NCBI RefSeq assembly: GCF_028553885.1
Contig: NZ_CP067169.1
Span: forward strand, 806,001 to 870,000
From: Paracoccus aestuarii
GTDB lineage: Bacteria > Pseudomonadota > Alphaproteobacteria > Rhodobacterales > Rhodobacteraceae
Reading direction: 5' to 3'
DNA length: 64,000 nt
How positions within the stretch are numbered: the first letter of the stretch is position 1; the number at the start of each line of letters is the position of its first letter. This document shows, piece after piece, positions 28,125 through 38,064 of this stretch. A model generated the notes under the pieces. It did not search any database. It saw only the letters and a program-made list of their open reading frames with translations, and was not told where the DNA came from. Position numbers and translations under genes: made by a program.

Positions 28125-30208
28125 CCGGGCAATCCGCTCCAGCGGGTCAGCAGGTCCGGGCAGAGCAGCATGGCATCGACCTCCGGCCGGTCCATGTCGG
28201 CCAGCGCCTCGTCGCGGCTGGTCGCATGGTCGATCTTGGCGCAGGCGGTGACGCGGGCCAGGCGCACGGCGCGGGGCATGTCCTCGGGCATGGGGGCCAG
28301 CATCGCGACATGGCGGGCCAGCAGATCGGGCCGCTGGCCAAGGCGCAGCAGGCTGTCGGGGCCGGTCACGGGCTGGGGTAGGGCGCGCGACAGGGCGGCG
28401 GCCTCGGTCAGGATGGCGGGGGGGTCGCGTTCCTCAGGGGTGACCAGCAGGCCGCGCATCCGCGCCCACCGCCCGAAGAGCGGGCTGGCCGACAGGCGCG
28501 AGGTCAGGGGCGACAGGATCAGCCCCGCCAAAATCGGCGACAGCCAGATCAGCTGGCCGGGCGAGAAGGTCCACAGCACCGCCAGCGTGCCCGCGCCCAA
28601 GACGACATGCGCCCAGTGATGGGCCAGCACCACCCGCCATGGCGGCATGGATCCCGCACGGGTCTGGGCGTTCCAGCCGCTGTCCCGGCCCGACAGGATC
28701 TCGAAGATCTGGCGGGTCTGGACCAGCATCTGGACGGGCGCGATCAGCGCCGACAGGACCGTCTCGAAGATGGCGCTGGCGAAGATGCGCACCCGGCCCC
28801 CGGAATTTTTCGCCAAGGGCCGCGCCCAGGCCCGGAATGTCGCGATGAACTTGGGCAGCAGCAGCAGCCCCATCGCCACCGCGAACAGCCACAGCATCCG
28901 GCGGCTGTCGAAGACCGGCCAGTCGGGGAAGAGCTGATAGGCGGTCGGGAAATATTCGGGCGTGGACAGCAGCACCGTGGCCGACAGGACCAGGCCCACC
29001 AGGATCAGCGCCAGCCACAGGGGCGACATCAGGAACCCCATGATGCCGATGATGAAATGCGCCCGGCTGATGCCGCGCAGCCCGCGGATGGCCAGCAGGC
29101 GCGAATGCTGCAGGTTGCCTTGGGCCCAACGCCGTTCCCGCACCGCCATGTCCAGCAGCGTGGGCGGACAGCCCTCGAAGCTGCCGCGCAGGTCGTGATC
29201 CAGCCGCACCGACCAGCCCGCCCGGCAGAGCGCCGCGGCCTCGACGAAATCATGGCTGAGGATCGTGCCCCCGAAGGGTGGCCGGCCGGGCAGGCGCGGC
29301 AGCCCGCAGGCCTGGGCAAAGGCGCTGACCCGGATGATGGCATTGTGACCCCAGTAATTGCCGGTATCGCCCGACCAGGCCGAGACGCCGCGCGCGATCA
29401 TCGGGCCATAGACGCGGCCCGCGAACTGGGTCAGGCGGGCAAAGATCGTCTCGCCCCCGACCAGCATGGGCATGGTCTGGATCAGCCCGGCCTGGGGGTC
29501 TGCGGACATGCGCGCCGACAGGGCGCGGATCGTGGCGCCGGTCATCACGCTGTCGGCGTCCAGGACCACCATCTGGTCATAGCGCCCGCCCCAGGCCCGC
29601 ACGAATTCCGCCAGGTTGCCGGATTTGCGGTCGTCATTGGTCAGCCGCCGCCGATACCACAGGGGCAGGGGCGACAGGGCGCGGGCGGCATCGATGGCCA
29701 GGGTCTCGTTCACGGCCATGGCGGGGTCGCGGCTGTCGGACAGCACGAAGATCTCGGCCCGGTCGGCCATGCCCTCGGCCGCCAGCTCGCGCGCCAAGGC
29801 CACCAGCAGGCCGGTGCTGACGGCGACATCCTCGTGATAGATCGGCATGACGACGACCAGGCGCGCATCGTTCGGGCCGTCCGGCGTGGACAGGCGCGGG
29901 GCCAGAAACCCCGCCAGCGTCCCGCAGAAGGAAAAGCCCACCCAGGCAAAGGTCGGCACGAACAGGATCAGCAGCGCGATCTGGGTCGGCGTCGGATTGG
30001 CCCCGAAGGCCGCCAGCATCTGCGAAAAGCCGAAGACCGCCAAGGCCGCCGTGCCGCCGAATGCCACCAGCCGCGCCATCCAGACGCGCAGATGGTTCAT
30101 GCGGCGCGCGGGGCCACCCTGCGAGGGGGCGGCGAAATCCTGGGTCGGCATGGACAGCGGCGCCAAGGGCGGAACGGCGGGCTGGCCGCGCATCAGATCC
30201 CCGGTCAT
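28121..30208 (-). CDS. opgH: Glucans biosynthesis glucosyltransferase H
   Basis: 695 residues, an inner-membrane GT2 processive glucosyltransferase that builds the beta-glucan backbone of osmoregulated periplasmic glucans from UDP-glucose. There are two N-terminal membrane helices (about 42-110). The GT2 domain follows with VVVMPIYHEDV, VLSDSRDP and the metal-binding DAD in VLDADSVM. ERRWAQGNLQH is the QxxRW-type motif, and several C-terminal helices form the channel. It is shorter than E. coli OpgH (about 847). It overlaps both neighbours by 4 bases, indicating tight coupling opgG-opgH-opgC. Confidence 0.95.
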   Translation of the reverse strand: MTGDLMRGQPAVPPLAPLSMPTQDFAAPSQGGPARRMNHLRVWMARLVAFGGTAALAVFGFSQMLAAFGANPTPTQIALLILFVPTFAWVGFSFCGTLAGFLAPRLSTPDGPNDARLVVVMPIYHEDVAVSTGLLVALARELAAEGMADRAEIFVLSDSRDPAMAVNETLAIDAARALSPLPLWYRRRLTNDDRKSGNLAEFVRAWGGRYDQMVVLDADSVMTGATIRALSARMSADPQAGLIQTMPMLVGGETIFARLTQFAGRVYGPMIARGVSAWSGDTGNYWGHNAIIRVSAFAQACGLPRLPGRPPFGGTILSHDFVEAAALCRAGWSVRLDHDLRGSFEGCPPTLLDMAVRERRWAQGNLQHSRLLAIRGLRGISRAHFIIGIMGFLMSPLWLALILVGLVLSATVLLSTPEYFPTAYQLFPDWPVFDSRRMLWLFAVAMGLLLLPKFIATFRAWARPLAKNSGGRVRIFASAIFETVLSALIAPVQMLVQTRQIFEILSGRDSGWNAQTRAGSMPPWRVVLAHHWAHVVLGAGTLAVLWTFSPGQLIWLSPILAGLILSPLTSRLSASPLFGRWARMRGLLVTPEERDPPAILTEAAALSRALPQPVTGPDSLLRLGQRPDLLARHVAMLAPMPEDMPRAVRLARVTACAKIDHATSRDEALADMDRPEVDAMLLCPDLLTRWSGLPG

Positions 30209-31773
30209 GCCGTCCAGCGCGTCAGCCAGGCTTCGCTCAGGGGCAAGCCGTCCTCGTCGGTCAATTCGGCCTTCAGCTCGGACAGGGCGCCGCGCCCGGG
30301 CTCGAATTCGAAGGCCAGGCGCAGCACGCCCTCGTCCGGCAGGGCCTTTAGATAGGCATGGGCGATCTGGCCGTCCGAGGCGCTGACGCGGTATCGCGGC
30401 ATGGCGTCGCGGAACATGGCCAGGTCATAATCGATGACATAGCTGCGCGTGGTGGCCACGTTGATCGACCGGCCCGATCGCACCTGGCGCACCTTGGCCA
30501 AGGGCAGGTCGCGGGGCGGCAGGGCGGAAAACGACATGCGGTATCGGAATTCGGTGCGCTGGCCGCGGGGGATCACCTCGCTCGGCAGCCAGTAGCTGAC
30601 GATGTTGTCGTTGAACTCGTTCTCGACCGGGATCTCGATCAGGCGGACCTCGCCATTGCCCCAAGGCCCCTCGGGTTCGATCCAGGCCGAGGGGCGCAGG
30701 TGATAGAGCGCCTCGGCATCCTGGAAATCGGCAAAGTCGCGGGCCCGCTGGATCAGGCCGAAGCCGCGCGGATTGCTGTCCACGAAGCTGGAGATCTGGA
30801 GGTTGCGCGGCGACATCAGCCCGCGCCACAGCGACTGGCCCGCGCCGGTGATCATCTGCAGCCCGTCGCTGTCATGGCAGGCGGGGCGGTAATCATCGAC
30901 CACCCGGCGCGAGGCCGGGCTGAACCAGAACATCGAGGTCAGCGGCGCCAGTCCCGTCTCGCGCAGATCGACCCGGGGAAAGAGCGCGACGCGCGTGCGC
31001 ACCATCGTCACCCGGCCCGGCGTCACGTCGAACTGGAAGGCGGCCGAGACGGACCGGCTGTCCAGCAGGGCATAGATGCGCACCGTCTCGGCCGTCTGTT
31101 CCGGCTCGACGATCCAGAAATCGGTGAAGAGCGGGAATTCCTCGCCATCCGGGCTGCCGGTCTTGATGGCCAGGCCCCGTGCCGACAGGCCATAGAGCGT
31201 GCCGCGCGCCACCGCCCGGAAATAGCTGGCCCCTTGGAAGACCAGGAATTCGTCCATCACGTCGGGCCGGTTCAGCTGCGTGCGCATCCGGAAACCCGAC
31301 CAGCCCATCTCGCCCACGGTCTGCAGGTCGGCGCCGTCGGGGAAATGCTGGGGGTCGAATTCCAGCATCTCCGGGTCGAAGGCCACGGGCTGGGCCATGC
31401 CGCCGCGCACCAGGTTGATCTTGACCGGCTCGTAGAAGATCGCCCCCGGCGGCAGCAGGTCCAGGCCGAAGCGCGGATGCCCGGCCAGCGGGTTGCGGTC
31501 GCGGCGGAAGCGGATGCCGCGATAGCGGTCGTAATCCAGCCCCGCGAAGCTGCCGACCAGTTCGGCCACGGGCTGCGTATAGACGCGGCTGGCCCGGTCC
31601 TGCGCCAAGGCCGCCACCTGTTCGAAGCCGAAGGGCTGGGGCGCGGGCGGCCCCTGGACTGCGGGCCCGTTGACTGCGGAACCGTCGGGCGACTGCGCCT
31701 GCGCGGGGACGGCCAGCAGCGATCCGCCGGCGGCCATGGCGGTGGCGGCATTGAGGAATTGGCGACGCTTCAT
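30205..31773 (-). CDS. opgG: Glucan biosynthesis periplasmic protein G (OpgG/OpgD)
   Basis: 522 residues, first gene of the glucan operon. The N-terminus MKRRQFLNAATAMAAGG carries a twin-arginine export motif, with probable cleavage after AQA near residue 26; a Tat signal is typical of OpgD, while operon position fits OpgG. The beta-sandwich MdoG domain starts with FGFEQVAALAQDRASR and includes GIRFRRDRNP and FRMRTQLNRPDVMDEFLVFQGASYFRAV. It is needed for branching or length of the periplasmic glucans. A promoter-like sequence precedes it at 31807-31835. Confidence 0.93.
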   Translation of the reverse strand: MKRRQFLNAATAMAAGGSLLAVPAQAQSPDGSAVNGPAVQGPPAPQPFGFEQVAALAQDRASRVYTQPVAELVGSFAGLDYDRYRGIRFRRDRNPLAGHPRFGLDLLPPGAIFYEPVKINLVRGGMAQPVAFDPEMLEFDPQHFPDGADLQTVGEMGWSGFRMRTQLNRPDVMDEFLVFQGASYFRAVARGTLYGLSARGLAIKTGSPDGEEFPLFTDFWIVEPEQTAETVRIYALLDSRSVSAAFQFDVTPGRVTMVRTRVALFPRVDLRETGLAPLTSMFWFSPASRRVVDDYRPACHDSDGLQMITGAGQSLWRGLMSPRNLQISSFVDSNPRGFGLIQRARDFADFQDAEALYHLRPSAWIEPEGPWGNGEVRLIEIPVENEFNDNIVSYWLPSEVIPRGQRTEFRYRMSFSALPPRDLPLAKVRQVRSGRSINVATTRSYVIDYDLAMFRDAMPRYRVSASDGQIAHAYLKALPDEGVLRLAFEFEPGRGALSELKAELTDEDGLPLSEAWLTRWTA

Positions 31774-31806
31774 GTCAGCTGATGTCTCAAGGGGAAGGGT
31801 TGCGAA

Positions 31807-31835
31807 ACTATAGGCAGGCAGCCCGGCCGCAACAA
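31807..31835 (-). promoter_or_regulatory. Putative promoter of opgGHC
   Basis: On the minus strand TTGTTG (31835-31830), a 17-base spacer, and TATAGT (31812-31807, five of six matches to TATAAT). It ends 33 bases before the opgG start codon and is the only gap large enough to hold the operon promoter. Confidence 0.6.
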
Positions 31836-31898
31836 GCGCGACGGTCCGCAGGGGCGCTTATCTGCCGACAACCCCCTGTCGGGCAAGCGCAAATCGCG

Positions 31899-34145
31899 CT
31901 ATTGCCGGGCCAGCCATTCGGTCACGGGGCCGCGCACCGAGGGGATGCCGTCGGCCTCGGCCTGGGCGATGACGCGGGCCAGTTCGGTGATGCTGATGCG
32001 CCGGATCAGGTGCTTGACCGGCCCGATCGAGGCGGGGCGCATGGACAGGCGGTGGATGCCCAAGGCGGCGAAGACCAGCGCCTCGATCGGCCGCCCCGCA
32101 TCCTCGCCGCAGAAGGACAGGGGCACCCGGGCCTCGTCGCAGCGGCGCACGATCTGGCGCAGCAGCGCCAGGAAGGACAGGTTCAGCGTGTCATAACGGC
32201 GGCGCACGCGCTCGTTCTCGCGGTCGGCGGCAAAGAAGAACTGTTTCAGGTCATTGCCGCCGATCGACACGAAATCGCACATCTCGAAGAAGCGCTTGGG
32301 CGCGAAGGCCATGGAGGGCGTCTCGAGCATGGCGCCGACGCGGATGTCGCTCGGCATGGCATGGCCGAGCCGCTGTTCGCGCGCCATCTCCTGCATCAGG
32401 ATGCGATAGGCGTCCTCGTATTCGCCGATATCGGCGATGAAGGGGAACATGACATGCAGGGGCCGGCCCACGCTGGCCCGGATCAGCGCCTGCAGCTGCA
32501 TGCGCAGCACGCCGCGCTTGTCCAGCCCCACCCGGATCGCGCGCCAGCCCATGGCGGGGTTCGGCTCGTCCTGGGGCTTCATGTAGGGCAGGACCTTGTC
32601 AGACCCGATATCCAGCGTGCGGAACATCACCGGCTTGCCCTGCGCATTGTCCATGACGCGGGCATAAAGCCCTGCCAGTTCCGCGCGCCGGGGGACGTGG
32701 TTGCGCACGAGGAACTGCAATTCGGTGCGGAACAGGCCCACCCCTTCGGCGCCCGACCCCTCCAGCGAGGGCAGGTCGGCCATCAGCCCGGCATTCATGT
32801 AAAGCTGCACGGTCGTCCCGCAGCGCCCCGTGGCGGGCAGATCGCGCAGCCCGGCATAGCGGTCCTGGGCCTCGGCCTGCATGGCGATCTTGTCCAGGAA
32901 GGCCTTGTGGACGGTCTCCTCCGGGCGCAGATGGACGACGCCCTGATCGCCGTCGACCAGGATCGGATCGCCGTTCAGCGCCTCGGATGTGATGCGGCCC
33001 GCATGGATGACCAAGGGGATCGCCAGCGCGCGGGCGACGATGGCCGCATGGCTGCCGACAGAGCCTTCCTCCAGCACGACGCCCTTTAGGCGGCGGCCGT
33101 AATCCAGGAGTTCGGCCGGGCCGATATTGCGTGCGACCAGGATCGGGCGTTCGGGCATCTCGGCCCCGGTATCGGTGCCTTGGCCGGTCAGGATACGCAG
33201 CAGCCGGTTCGACAGGTCGTCCAGATCGTGCAGGCGGTCGCGCAGATAGGGGTCGGCCGACATCTCCAGTCGGGCGCGGGCGGCGGATTGTTCCTTTTCG
33301 ACCGCGGCCTCGGCGGACAGGCCGAGGCGGATGTCCTCCTCCATCCGGCGCAGCCAGCTGCGGGAATGGGCGAACATGCGATAGGCCTCCAACACGGCGG
33401 CGTGTTCGCCGTCGCCGCCCATGTCGGCCGCGGCCACCATCGTGTCCACGGTGCTGCGCAGCCGGTCCACGCCCTCGTGCAGGCGGGCCAGTTCCTTGTC
33501 GGGATCGTCGCCCACCGGATTGGCCACCACGACGCGCGGCTCGTGCAGCCAGACGCGGCCCTCGGCGGCGCCCTCCTGTCCGGTCGCGCCGCGGATCATC
33601 AGCGGAAAGCGATGCGCCAAGGGCAGGCTGTCGGACTGGCTGCCCTGAAAGGCGCCCAGTTCGGTCATCTCGGCCAGGACCATGGCCACGACCTCCAGGC
33701 CGTAGACCTCGTCCTCGCTGAACTGGCGGGCGGTGGCGCATTGCACGACCAAGACGCCCAAGCGTTCGCCGACCCGCTGGATGGGAACGCCCAGGAATGC
33801 GGGGAACACCTCCTCGCCGGTTTCGGGCATGAAGCGGAAACCGGGTTCGGCGGGGGCGTTGGCGGTGTTGACGTTGCGCCCGGTGCGGGCGACGCGGCCG
33901 ACCAGGCCCTCGCCCAAGCGCAGGCGGGTCTGGTGGACGGCCTCGGCGCGCAGGCCCTCGGTCGCGCAGAGTTCCAGCGTCTCGGGGTCGCGGAACAGAT
34001 AGATCGAGCAGACCTCGGTCCCCATCGAATCGGCGATGTGATGGGTGATCTGGTCCAGCCGGTCCTGGCCCCCACCCGCGGCGGCCAGGATTTCCTTCAG
34101 CCGCCGCAGCAGCTTGCGCGAGTCGCTATCGCTGCGATCCTGCAT
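31899..34145 (-). CDS. ptsP: Phosphoenolpyruvate-protein phosphotransferase PtsP (EI-Ntr)
   Basis: 748 residues, enzyme I of the nitrogen-related phosphotransferase system. The N-terminal GAF domain (about 20-165) includes GTEVCSIYLF and EGLVGRVARTGR. The EI part follows: the phospho-accepting histidine is in EEGSVGSHAAIVARAL, the TIM-barrel PEP-binding domain has GLFRTELQF, VMFRTLDIGSDK, IGGNDLKQF, and the active-site cysteine is in SFCGEDAGRP. It passes phosphate from PEP to NPr and EIIA-Ntr. It lies 57 bases downstream of lysC on the same strand, a neighbourhood common in Rhodobacterales. Confidence 0.95.
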   Translation of the reverse strand: MQDRSDSDSRKLLRRLKEILAAAGGGQDRLDQITHHIADSMGTEVCSIYLFRDPETLELCATEGLRAEAVHQTRLRLGEGLVGRVARTGRNVNTANAPAEPGFRFMPETGEEVFPAFLGVPIQRVGERLGVLVVQCATARQFSEDEVYGLEVVAMVLAEMTELGAFQGSQSDSLPLAHRFPLMIRGATGQEGAAEGRVWLHEPRVVVANPVGDDPDKELARLHEGVDRLRSTVDTMVAAADMGGDGEHAAVLEAYRMFAHSRSWLRRMEEDIRLGLSAEAAVEKEQSAARARLEMSADPYLRDRLHDLDDLSNRLLRILTGQGTDTGAEMPERPILVARNIGPAELLDYGRRLKGVVLEEGSVGSHAAIVARALAIPLVIHAGRITSEALNGDPILVDGDQGVVHLRPEETVHKAFLDKIAMQAEAQDRYAGLRDLPATGRCGTTVQLYMNAGLMADLPSLEGSGAEGVGLFRTELQFLVRNHVPRRAELAGLYARVMDNAQGKPVMFRTLDIGSDKVLPYMKPQDEPNPAMGWRAIRVGLDKRGVLRMQLQALIRASVGRPLHVMFPFIADIGEYEDAYRILMQEMAREQRLGHAMPSDIRVGAMLETPSMAFAPKRFFEMCDFVSIGGNDLKQFFFAADRENERVRRRYDTLNLSFLALLRQIVRRCDEARVPLSFCGEDAGRPIEALVFAALGIHRLSMRPASIGPVKHLIRRISITELARVIAQAEADGIPSVRGPVTEWLARQ

Positions 34146-34202
34146 CGCCTGCCCCGCCTTCTGCCTGCGCCGCGGCCCCCCGCGGGGGCCGGACCGGATG
34201 GC

Positions 34203-35459
34203 TTACGCCTTGTCCAGTTCGAAGGCATCATGCAGCGCCTGCACGGCCAGTTCCATGTATTTCCGGTCGATCAGCACCGAAATCTTGATCTCGGATGTGG
34301 CGATGACCTTGATGTTCACATTCTCATCGGCCAGCGCCTTGAACATGCGCGCGGCGACGCCCGCATGGCTGCGCATGCCGATGCCGACGACGCTGACCTT
34401 GGCGACCTCGGTATCCACGACCAGCTCGTCATAGGCGATGTGGCCGGCCTGGCGGGCCTCCTCCATCGCGCGCTTGGCGCGTTCCACCTGGTTGATCGGC
34501 ACCGAGAAGGTCATGTCCGTCACCGACCCCGGATGATCGTCGTAATCCTTTTCCGAGATGTTCTGGACGATCATGTCCACGTTCACACCCGCATCGGCCA
34601 GGGGCGCGAAGATCGCGGCGGAAATGCCGGGCCGGTCCTCGACCGTGACCAGGGTGATCTTGGCCTCGTCGCGCGAGGAGGCGACACCGTTGACGACTTT
34701 CGATTCCATGATTTCATCCTCATCGCAGATCAGCGTGCCGGAATTTTCGTCGGTTTCCTCGAAGGAGGACAGCACCCGCAGGCGCACCTTGTAGCGCATG
34801 GCCAGTTCCACCGACCGCGTCTGCAGGACCTTCGCGCCGAGCGATGCCAGCTCCAGCATCTCCTCGAAGGCGATCCGGGGCAGCTTGCGCGCCTTGGAGG
34901 TGATGCGCGGATCGGTGGTATAGACCCCGTCCACATCGGTATAGATGTCGCAGCGTTCCGCGCCGAAGGCGGCAGCGAAGGCCACAGCAGTCGTATCCGA
35001 CCCGCCGCGGCCCAAGGTGGTGATGCGGCCCTCGGGCGAGACGCCCTGGAAGCCCGCGACCACCGCGACCTTGAAGCCCTCGGCGAATTTCTGGTCCAGG
35101 TTCTTGCGCGGGATGTCCACGAAGCGCGCGGCCGAATAGGCGGCGGTCGTGTTGATCGGCACCTGCCAGCCCTGCCAGCTGCGCGCGGGCACGCCCATCT
35201 CCTGCAGGGTCAGGGCCATCAGGCCGGCGGTCACGTTCTCGCCCGAGCTGACGACCGCGTCATATTCGCGCGCGTCGAACATGGGCTGCGTCTGTTCGAC
35301 CCAGCCCACCAGCTCGTTCGTCTTGCCGGACATGGCGCTGACGATGACGATGACGTCATAGCCGCGATCCACCTCGCGCTGCACCTTTCGGGCGGCGTTC
35401 CTGATGCGGTCCAGATCGGCCACCGAAGTGCCGCCGAATTTCATTACCAGAAGCGGCAT
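34203..35459 (-). CDS. lysC: Aspartate kinase
   Basis: 418 residues, catalysing phosphorylation of aspartate, the entry step to lysine, threonine and methionine synthesis. The kinase domain starts MKFGGTSVADLDRIRN, with VSAMSGKTNELVG, SSGENVTAGLMA, TLGRGGSDTTAVA and DVDGVYTTDPR. Two ACT regulatory domains occupy about residues 265-415, so feedback inhibition by lysine and threonine is expected. I start at the ATG at 35459 (MPLLVMKFGGTS), one codon inside an upstream TTG. Confidence 0.97.
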   Translation of the reverse strand: MPLLVMKFGGTSVADLDRIRNAARKVQREVDRGYDVIVIVSAMSGKTNELVGWVEQTQPMFDAREYDAVVSSGENVTAGLMALTLQEMGVPARSWQGWQVPINTTAAYSAARFVDIPRKNLDQKFAEGFKVAVVAGFQGVSPEGRITTLGRGGSDTTAVAFAAAFGAERCDIYTDVDGVYTTDPRITSKARKLPRIAFEEMLELASLGAKVLQTRSVELAMRYKVRLRVLSSFEETDENSGTLICDEDEIMESKVVNGVASSRDEAKITLVTVEDRPGISAAIFAPLADAGVNVDMIVQNISEKDYDDHPGSVTDMTFSVPINQVERAKRAMEEARQAGHIAYDELVVDTEVAKVSVVGIGMRSHAGVAARMFKALADENVNIKVIATSEIKISVLIDRKYMELAVQALHDAFELDKA

Positions 35460-35533
35460 CAAGGGCCTCCCGCCAAAGGATGTGCGTCGGCGGGGCTTTT
35501 AGGGGCGGGTGCGGCAAACCGCAAGAGGCGCAA

Positions 35534-35941
35534 TCAGTTGGCGCGCCGCCGCGGCAGGAAGGGCAGGGGGGCCACGGGCACGCCGTCCTCGATCAGGCGG
35601 CGGGCCTCCTCGGGGCGGGCCTCGCCATGGATGGCGCGGGCGGGCTTGGTGCCGTCATGCATGGCGCGGGCCTCCTCGGCAAAGCTGAGGCCGACATAGT
35701 CCGAGCTTTCCTCGACCTTGCGGCGCAGCGCCTCCAGCGCGGCCTCGGCGGGGTTGCGGGCGGCGGTCAGGGGGCGTTTTTCGGCCAGGGCGGGGGCCAT
35801 CAGCGCGCGGTCCACGCGGGTCGTGCCGCAGGTGGCGCAGGCGACCTGGCCCGCATCGCGCAGCGTCTCGAACCCGTCCGAGGACCGGAACCAGCCGTCG
35901 AAATCATGGCCTTTCTCGCAGCGCAGATCATAGCGGATCAT
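35534..35941 (-). CDS. DUF1178 family protein
   Basis: 135 residues starting MIRYDLRCEKGHDFDGWFRSS, with CATCGTTRVDRALMAPA shortly after. The cysteines (C8, and the CATC pair) look like a small zinc-ribbon as in regulatory FmdB-like and DUF1178 proteins. The C-terminal half is helical and ends with a basic RRRAN. No function is established for the family. It lies between lysC and waaA on the same strand, 34 bases after waaA's start-side neighbour in transcription order. Confidence 0.82.
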   Translation of the reverse strand: MIRYDLRCEKGHDFDGWFRSSDGFETLRDAGQVACATCGTTRVDRALMAPALAEKRPLTAARNPAEAALEALRRKVEESSDYVGLSFAEEARAMHDGTKPARAIHGEARPEEARRLIEDGVPVAPLPFLPRRRAN

Positions 35942-35975
35942 CGAACTATCCCCGTCACCTGTCCGTCATATCGGG

Positions 35976-37172
35976 TCAGGCGGTGGCGCTTGCAAGCCCG
36001 TCCAGACGCGCGATCAGCCCGCCCGGATCGCCCGCCCGGTCGTCCAGAACCCGGCGCGCGGCGGCGCCCATGGCGCGGGCCTCGGCCGGATGATCCAGCA
36101 GCCGTGCCAAGGTCCCGGTCAGATCGCCCGCGGGGCGCGCCGCGCCATGGGCGTCCAGGCTGTCGAAGGCATCAAGGAAATTCGCCACATGCGGCCCGTG
36201 GATCAGCGCACAGCCATGGGCCGCGGGCTCCCACGGGGTATGGCCGCCGTGATCGGCCAGGCTGCCGCCGATGATGCAGAGGCCCGCGCGGGCATACCAG
36301 CGGGGCATCTCGCCCAAGGTATCGGCCAGCAGAACGCCGCCCGGCGGCGCGTCCGCAGCCCCCTCGCCGCGCCGGGCCATGGGCAGGTCGCGCGCCGCGA
36401 TCAGCCCCGCGATGGCCGGGCCGCGACCTGGATGGCGCGGCGCCAGGATCAGCCGCAGGTCCGGCCGCACGCCCCGCAGCGCGGCGAAGGCGTCGAGGAT
36501 CGGGCCGTCCTCGCCCTCATGGGTCGAGGCGGCCAGGATCACCGCGTCGCGCCCCGCATCGGAGGGCGGCAGGGGCAGGGCGGCGGGGTCCAGCAGTTTC
36601 AGGTCCAGCCGCGGCATCAGCGCCCGATGCGGCAGGCCCAGGGACAGAAGCCGCGCCTCGCTGCCCTGATCCTGCGCCGACAGCGCGTCGATCCGCCCCA
36701 GCATCGGCCCGATCACGCGCGGAAACCGCCCCCATGTCCCGGCCGAGCGTTCCGACATCCGCGCCCCGATCATCGCCTGCGCCACCCCGCCCTGCGCCAG
36801 CAGGCGCGAGCGCAGGGGCCAGAATTCCCCCTCGACCGTCAGGGCCAGGCGGGGGCGGACCGCGCCCAGGAACCGCGCCAGCGTCCCGGGCAGGTCCAGG
36901 GGCGCCAGCCGCGCGGGGAGGTCCCAGCCCCGCGCCAGGTCGCGCCCGGTCTCGCTGTTGGTGGTGATCTGGACGCGATGGCGGTCGGCCAGCGCGCGGA
37001 TGATGCGCCGGGCCGAGGTCAGCTCGCCCACCGATGCGGCATGGATCCAGATCGCCGCCGGCCCGGGGGGCGTGCCGCAGACCAGACGCTCGCGCAGGGC
37101 CGCCGATCCGCCCATGCGGGCGCGCATCCGCAGCGCGGCCTCGGCGATGCGGGTCGTGGCGTCATAGATCAT
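35976..37172 (-). CDS. waaA: 3-deoxy-D-manno-octulosonic acid transferase
   Basis: 398 residues of the GT30 family. WaaA transfers Kdo from CMP-Kdo to lipid A precursors at the inner membrane. The N-terminal glycosyltransferase lobe contains [21 protein letters not shown] and [10 protein letters not shown] (the catalytic glutamate region), and the C-terminal lobe [22 protein letters not shown] and the CMP-binding [19 protein letters not shown]. The N-terminal anchor helix seen in E. coli WaaA is weak here. It starts 28 bases downstream of the tRNA-Cys gene. Confidence 0.92.
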   Translation of the reverse strand: MIYDATTRIAEAALRMRARMGGSAALRERLVCGTPPGPAAIWIHAASVGELTSARRIIRALADRHRVQITTNSETGRDLARGWDLPARLAPLDLPGTLARFLGAVRPRLALTVEGEFWPLRSRLLAQGGVAQAMIGARMSERSAGTWGRFPRVIGPMLGRIDALSAQDQGSEARLLSLGLPHRALMPRLDLKLLDPAALPLPPSDAGRDAVILAASTHEGEDGPILDAFAALRGVRPDLRLILAPRHPGRGPAIAGLIAARDLPMARRGEGAADAPPGGVLLADTLGEMPRWYARAGLCIIGGSLADHGGHTPWEPAAHGCALIHGPHVANFLDAFDSLDAHGAARPAGDLTGTLARLLDHPAEARAMGAAARRVLDDRAGDPGGLIARLDGLASATA

Positions 37173-37199
37173 GGGATGGAAGGCCCCCGCGGTTGTCGG

Positions 37200-37273
37200 T
37201 GGAGGCGGGTACCGGAATCGAACCGGTCTTCACGGATTTGCAATCCGGTGCGTAACCTCTCCGCCAACCCGCC
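37200..37273 (-). tRNA. tRNA-Cys (GCA)
   Basis: A 74-base cloverleaf on the minus strand. The acceptor stem GGCGGGT pairs with ACCCGCC, the discriminator is U (standard for tRNA-Cys), and CCA is encoded at 37202-37200. The anticodon loop TTGCAAA contains GCA, and the T loop is GGTTCGATTCC. No intron or unusual feature. Confidence 0.96.
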
Positions 37274-37410
37274 GCCGTCGAAGGTGGAGCCGTCCTAGCG
37301 GATTGCCGCGACCCATGCAAGACGGGATCGGCGGCCCGGATGTCCGGCGTTGCCCCGTTGGGGGAAACATGGCAATAGTCGCGCAAACGACCAAGCAGAG
37401 GTTCCCGCAG

Positions 37411-38064
37411 ATGAGCGATTTCGCCGCGCGCCGCACGATGATGGTGGACACGCAGGTGCGCCCCAGTGACGTCACCCGTTTCCCGGTGATCGAGGCGATG
37501 CTGACCATCCCGCGCGAGGAATTCGTCCCCGCCAACCGCCGCCCCGTCGCCTATACCGGCGAAAACCTGGATATCGGCCATGGCCGCGTCATGCTGGAAC
37601 CCCGGACGCTGGCCAAGATGGTCGACGCGCTGAACATCCAGCCCTCGGAGCTGGTGCTGGATCTGGGCTGCGGCTACGGCTATTCCGCCGCCGTCATCGC
37701 CCGCATGGCCGAGGCCGTCGTCGCGGTCGAGGACCAGGCCGAGCTGGCCTCGGAGGCCGAACGCCGCCTGTCCGAGGCGGGCATCTTCAACGTCGCGGTG
37801 CTGGAATCGGCGCTGACCGCCGGATGCCCGGGCCAGGCGCCCTATGACGTCATCCTGATCGAGGGCGCGGTCGAGGAGATCCCCGCCGCCATCATCGACC
37901 AGCTGCGCCCCGGCGGGCGCATCGCCGCGCTGTTCCGCGAGGGGTCCTTGGGCGTCGCGCGGATCGGCACGCGCCATGGCGACAACCTGTCCTGGCGCTA
38001 TGCCTTCAACGCGAATGCCCCGATGCTGCCGGGATTCGAACGCCAACGGGGATTCACGCTATGA
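37411..38064 (+). CDS. PCMT-fold methyltransferase (protein-L-isoaspartate O-methyltransferase family)
   Basis: 217 residues. The N-terminal helix [31 protein letters not shown] precedes a SAM-binding Rossmann domain with motif [12 protein letters not shown], and [18 protein letters not shown] as motif II. The characteristic QPxxVA pocket of true Pcm is replaced by [12 protein letters not shown], so isoaspartyl repair activity is doubtful; a clear Pcm is encoded at 41529. I use the ATG at 37411; an ATG at 37369 is also possible. The stop overlaps the tolC start by 4 bases, an arrangement conserved in Rhodobacterales. Confidence 0.85.
   Translation: MSDFAARRTMMVDTQVRPSDVTRFPVIEAMLTIPREEFVPANRRPVAYTGENLDIGHGRVMLEPRTLAKMVDALNIQPSELVLDLGCGYGYSAAVIARMAEAVVAVEDQAELASEAERRLSEAGIFNVAVLESALTAGCPGQAPYDVILIEGAVEEIPAAIIDQLRPGGRIAALFREGSLGVARIGTRHGDNLSWRYAFNANAPMLPGFERQRGFTL

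Noticed and set aside
37369..37410. Extra 14 residues at the N-terminus of the PCMT-fold methyltransferase
   Set aside because: The ATG at 37369 is possible, but the family N-terminus starts at [11 protein letters not shown] (37411), which also has its own ribosome site.
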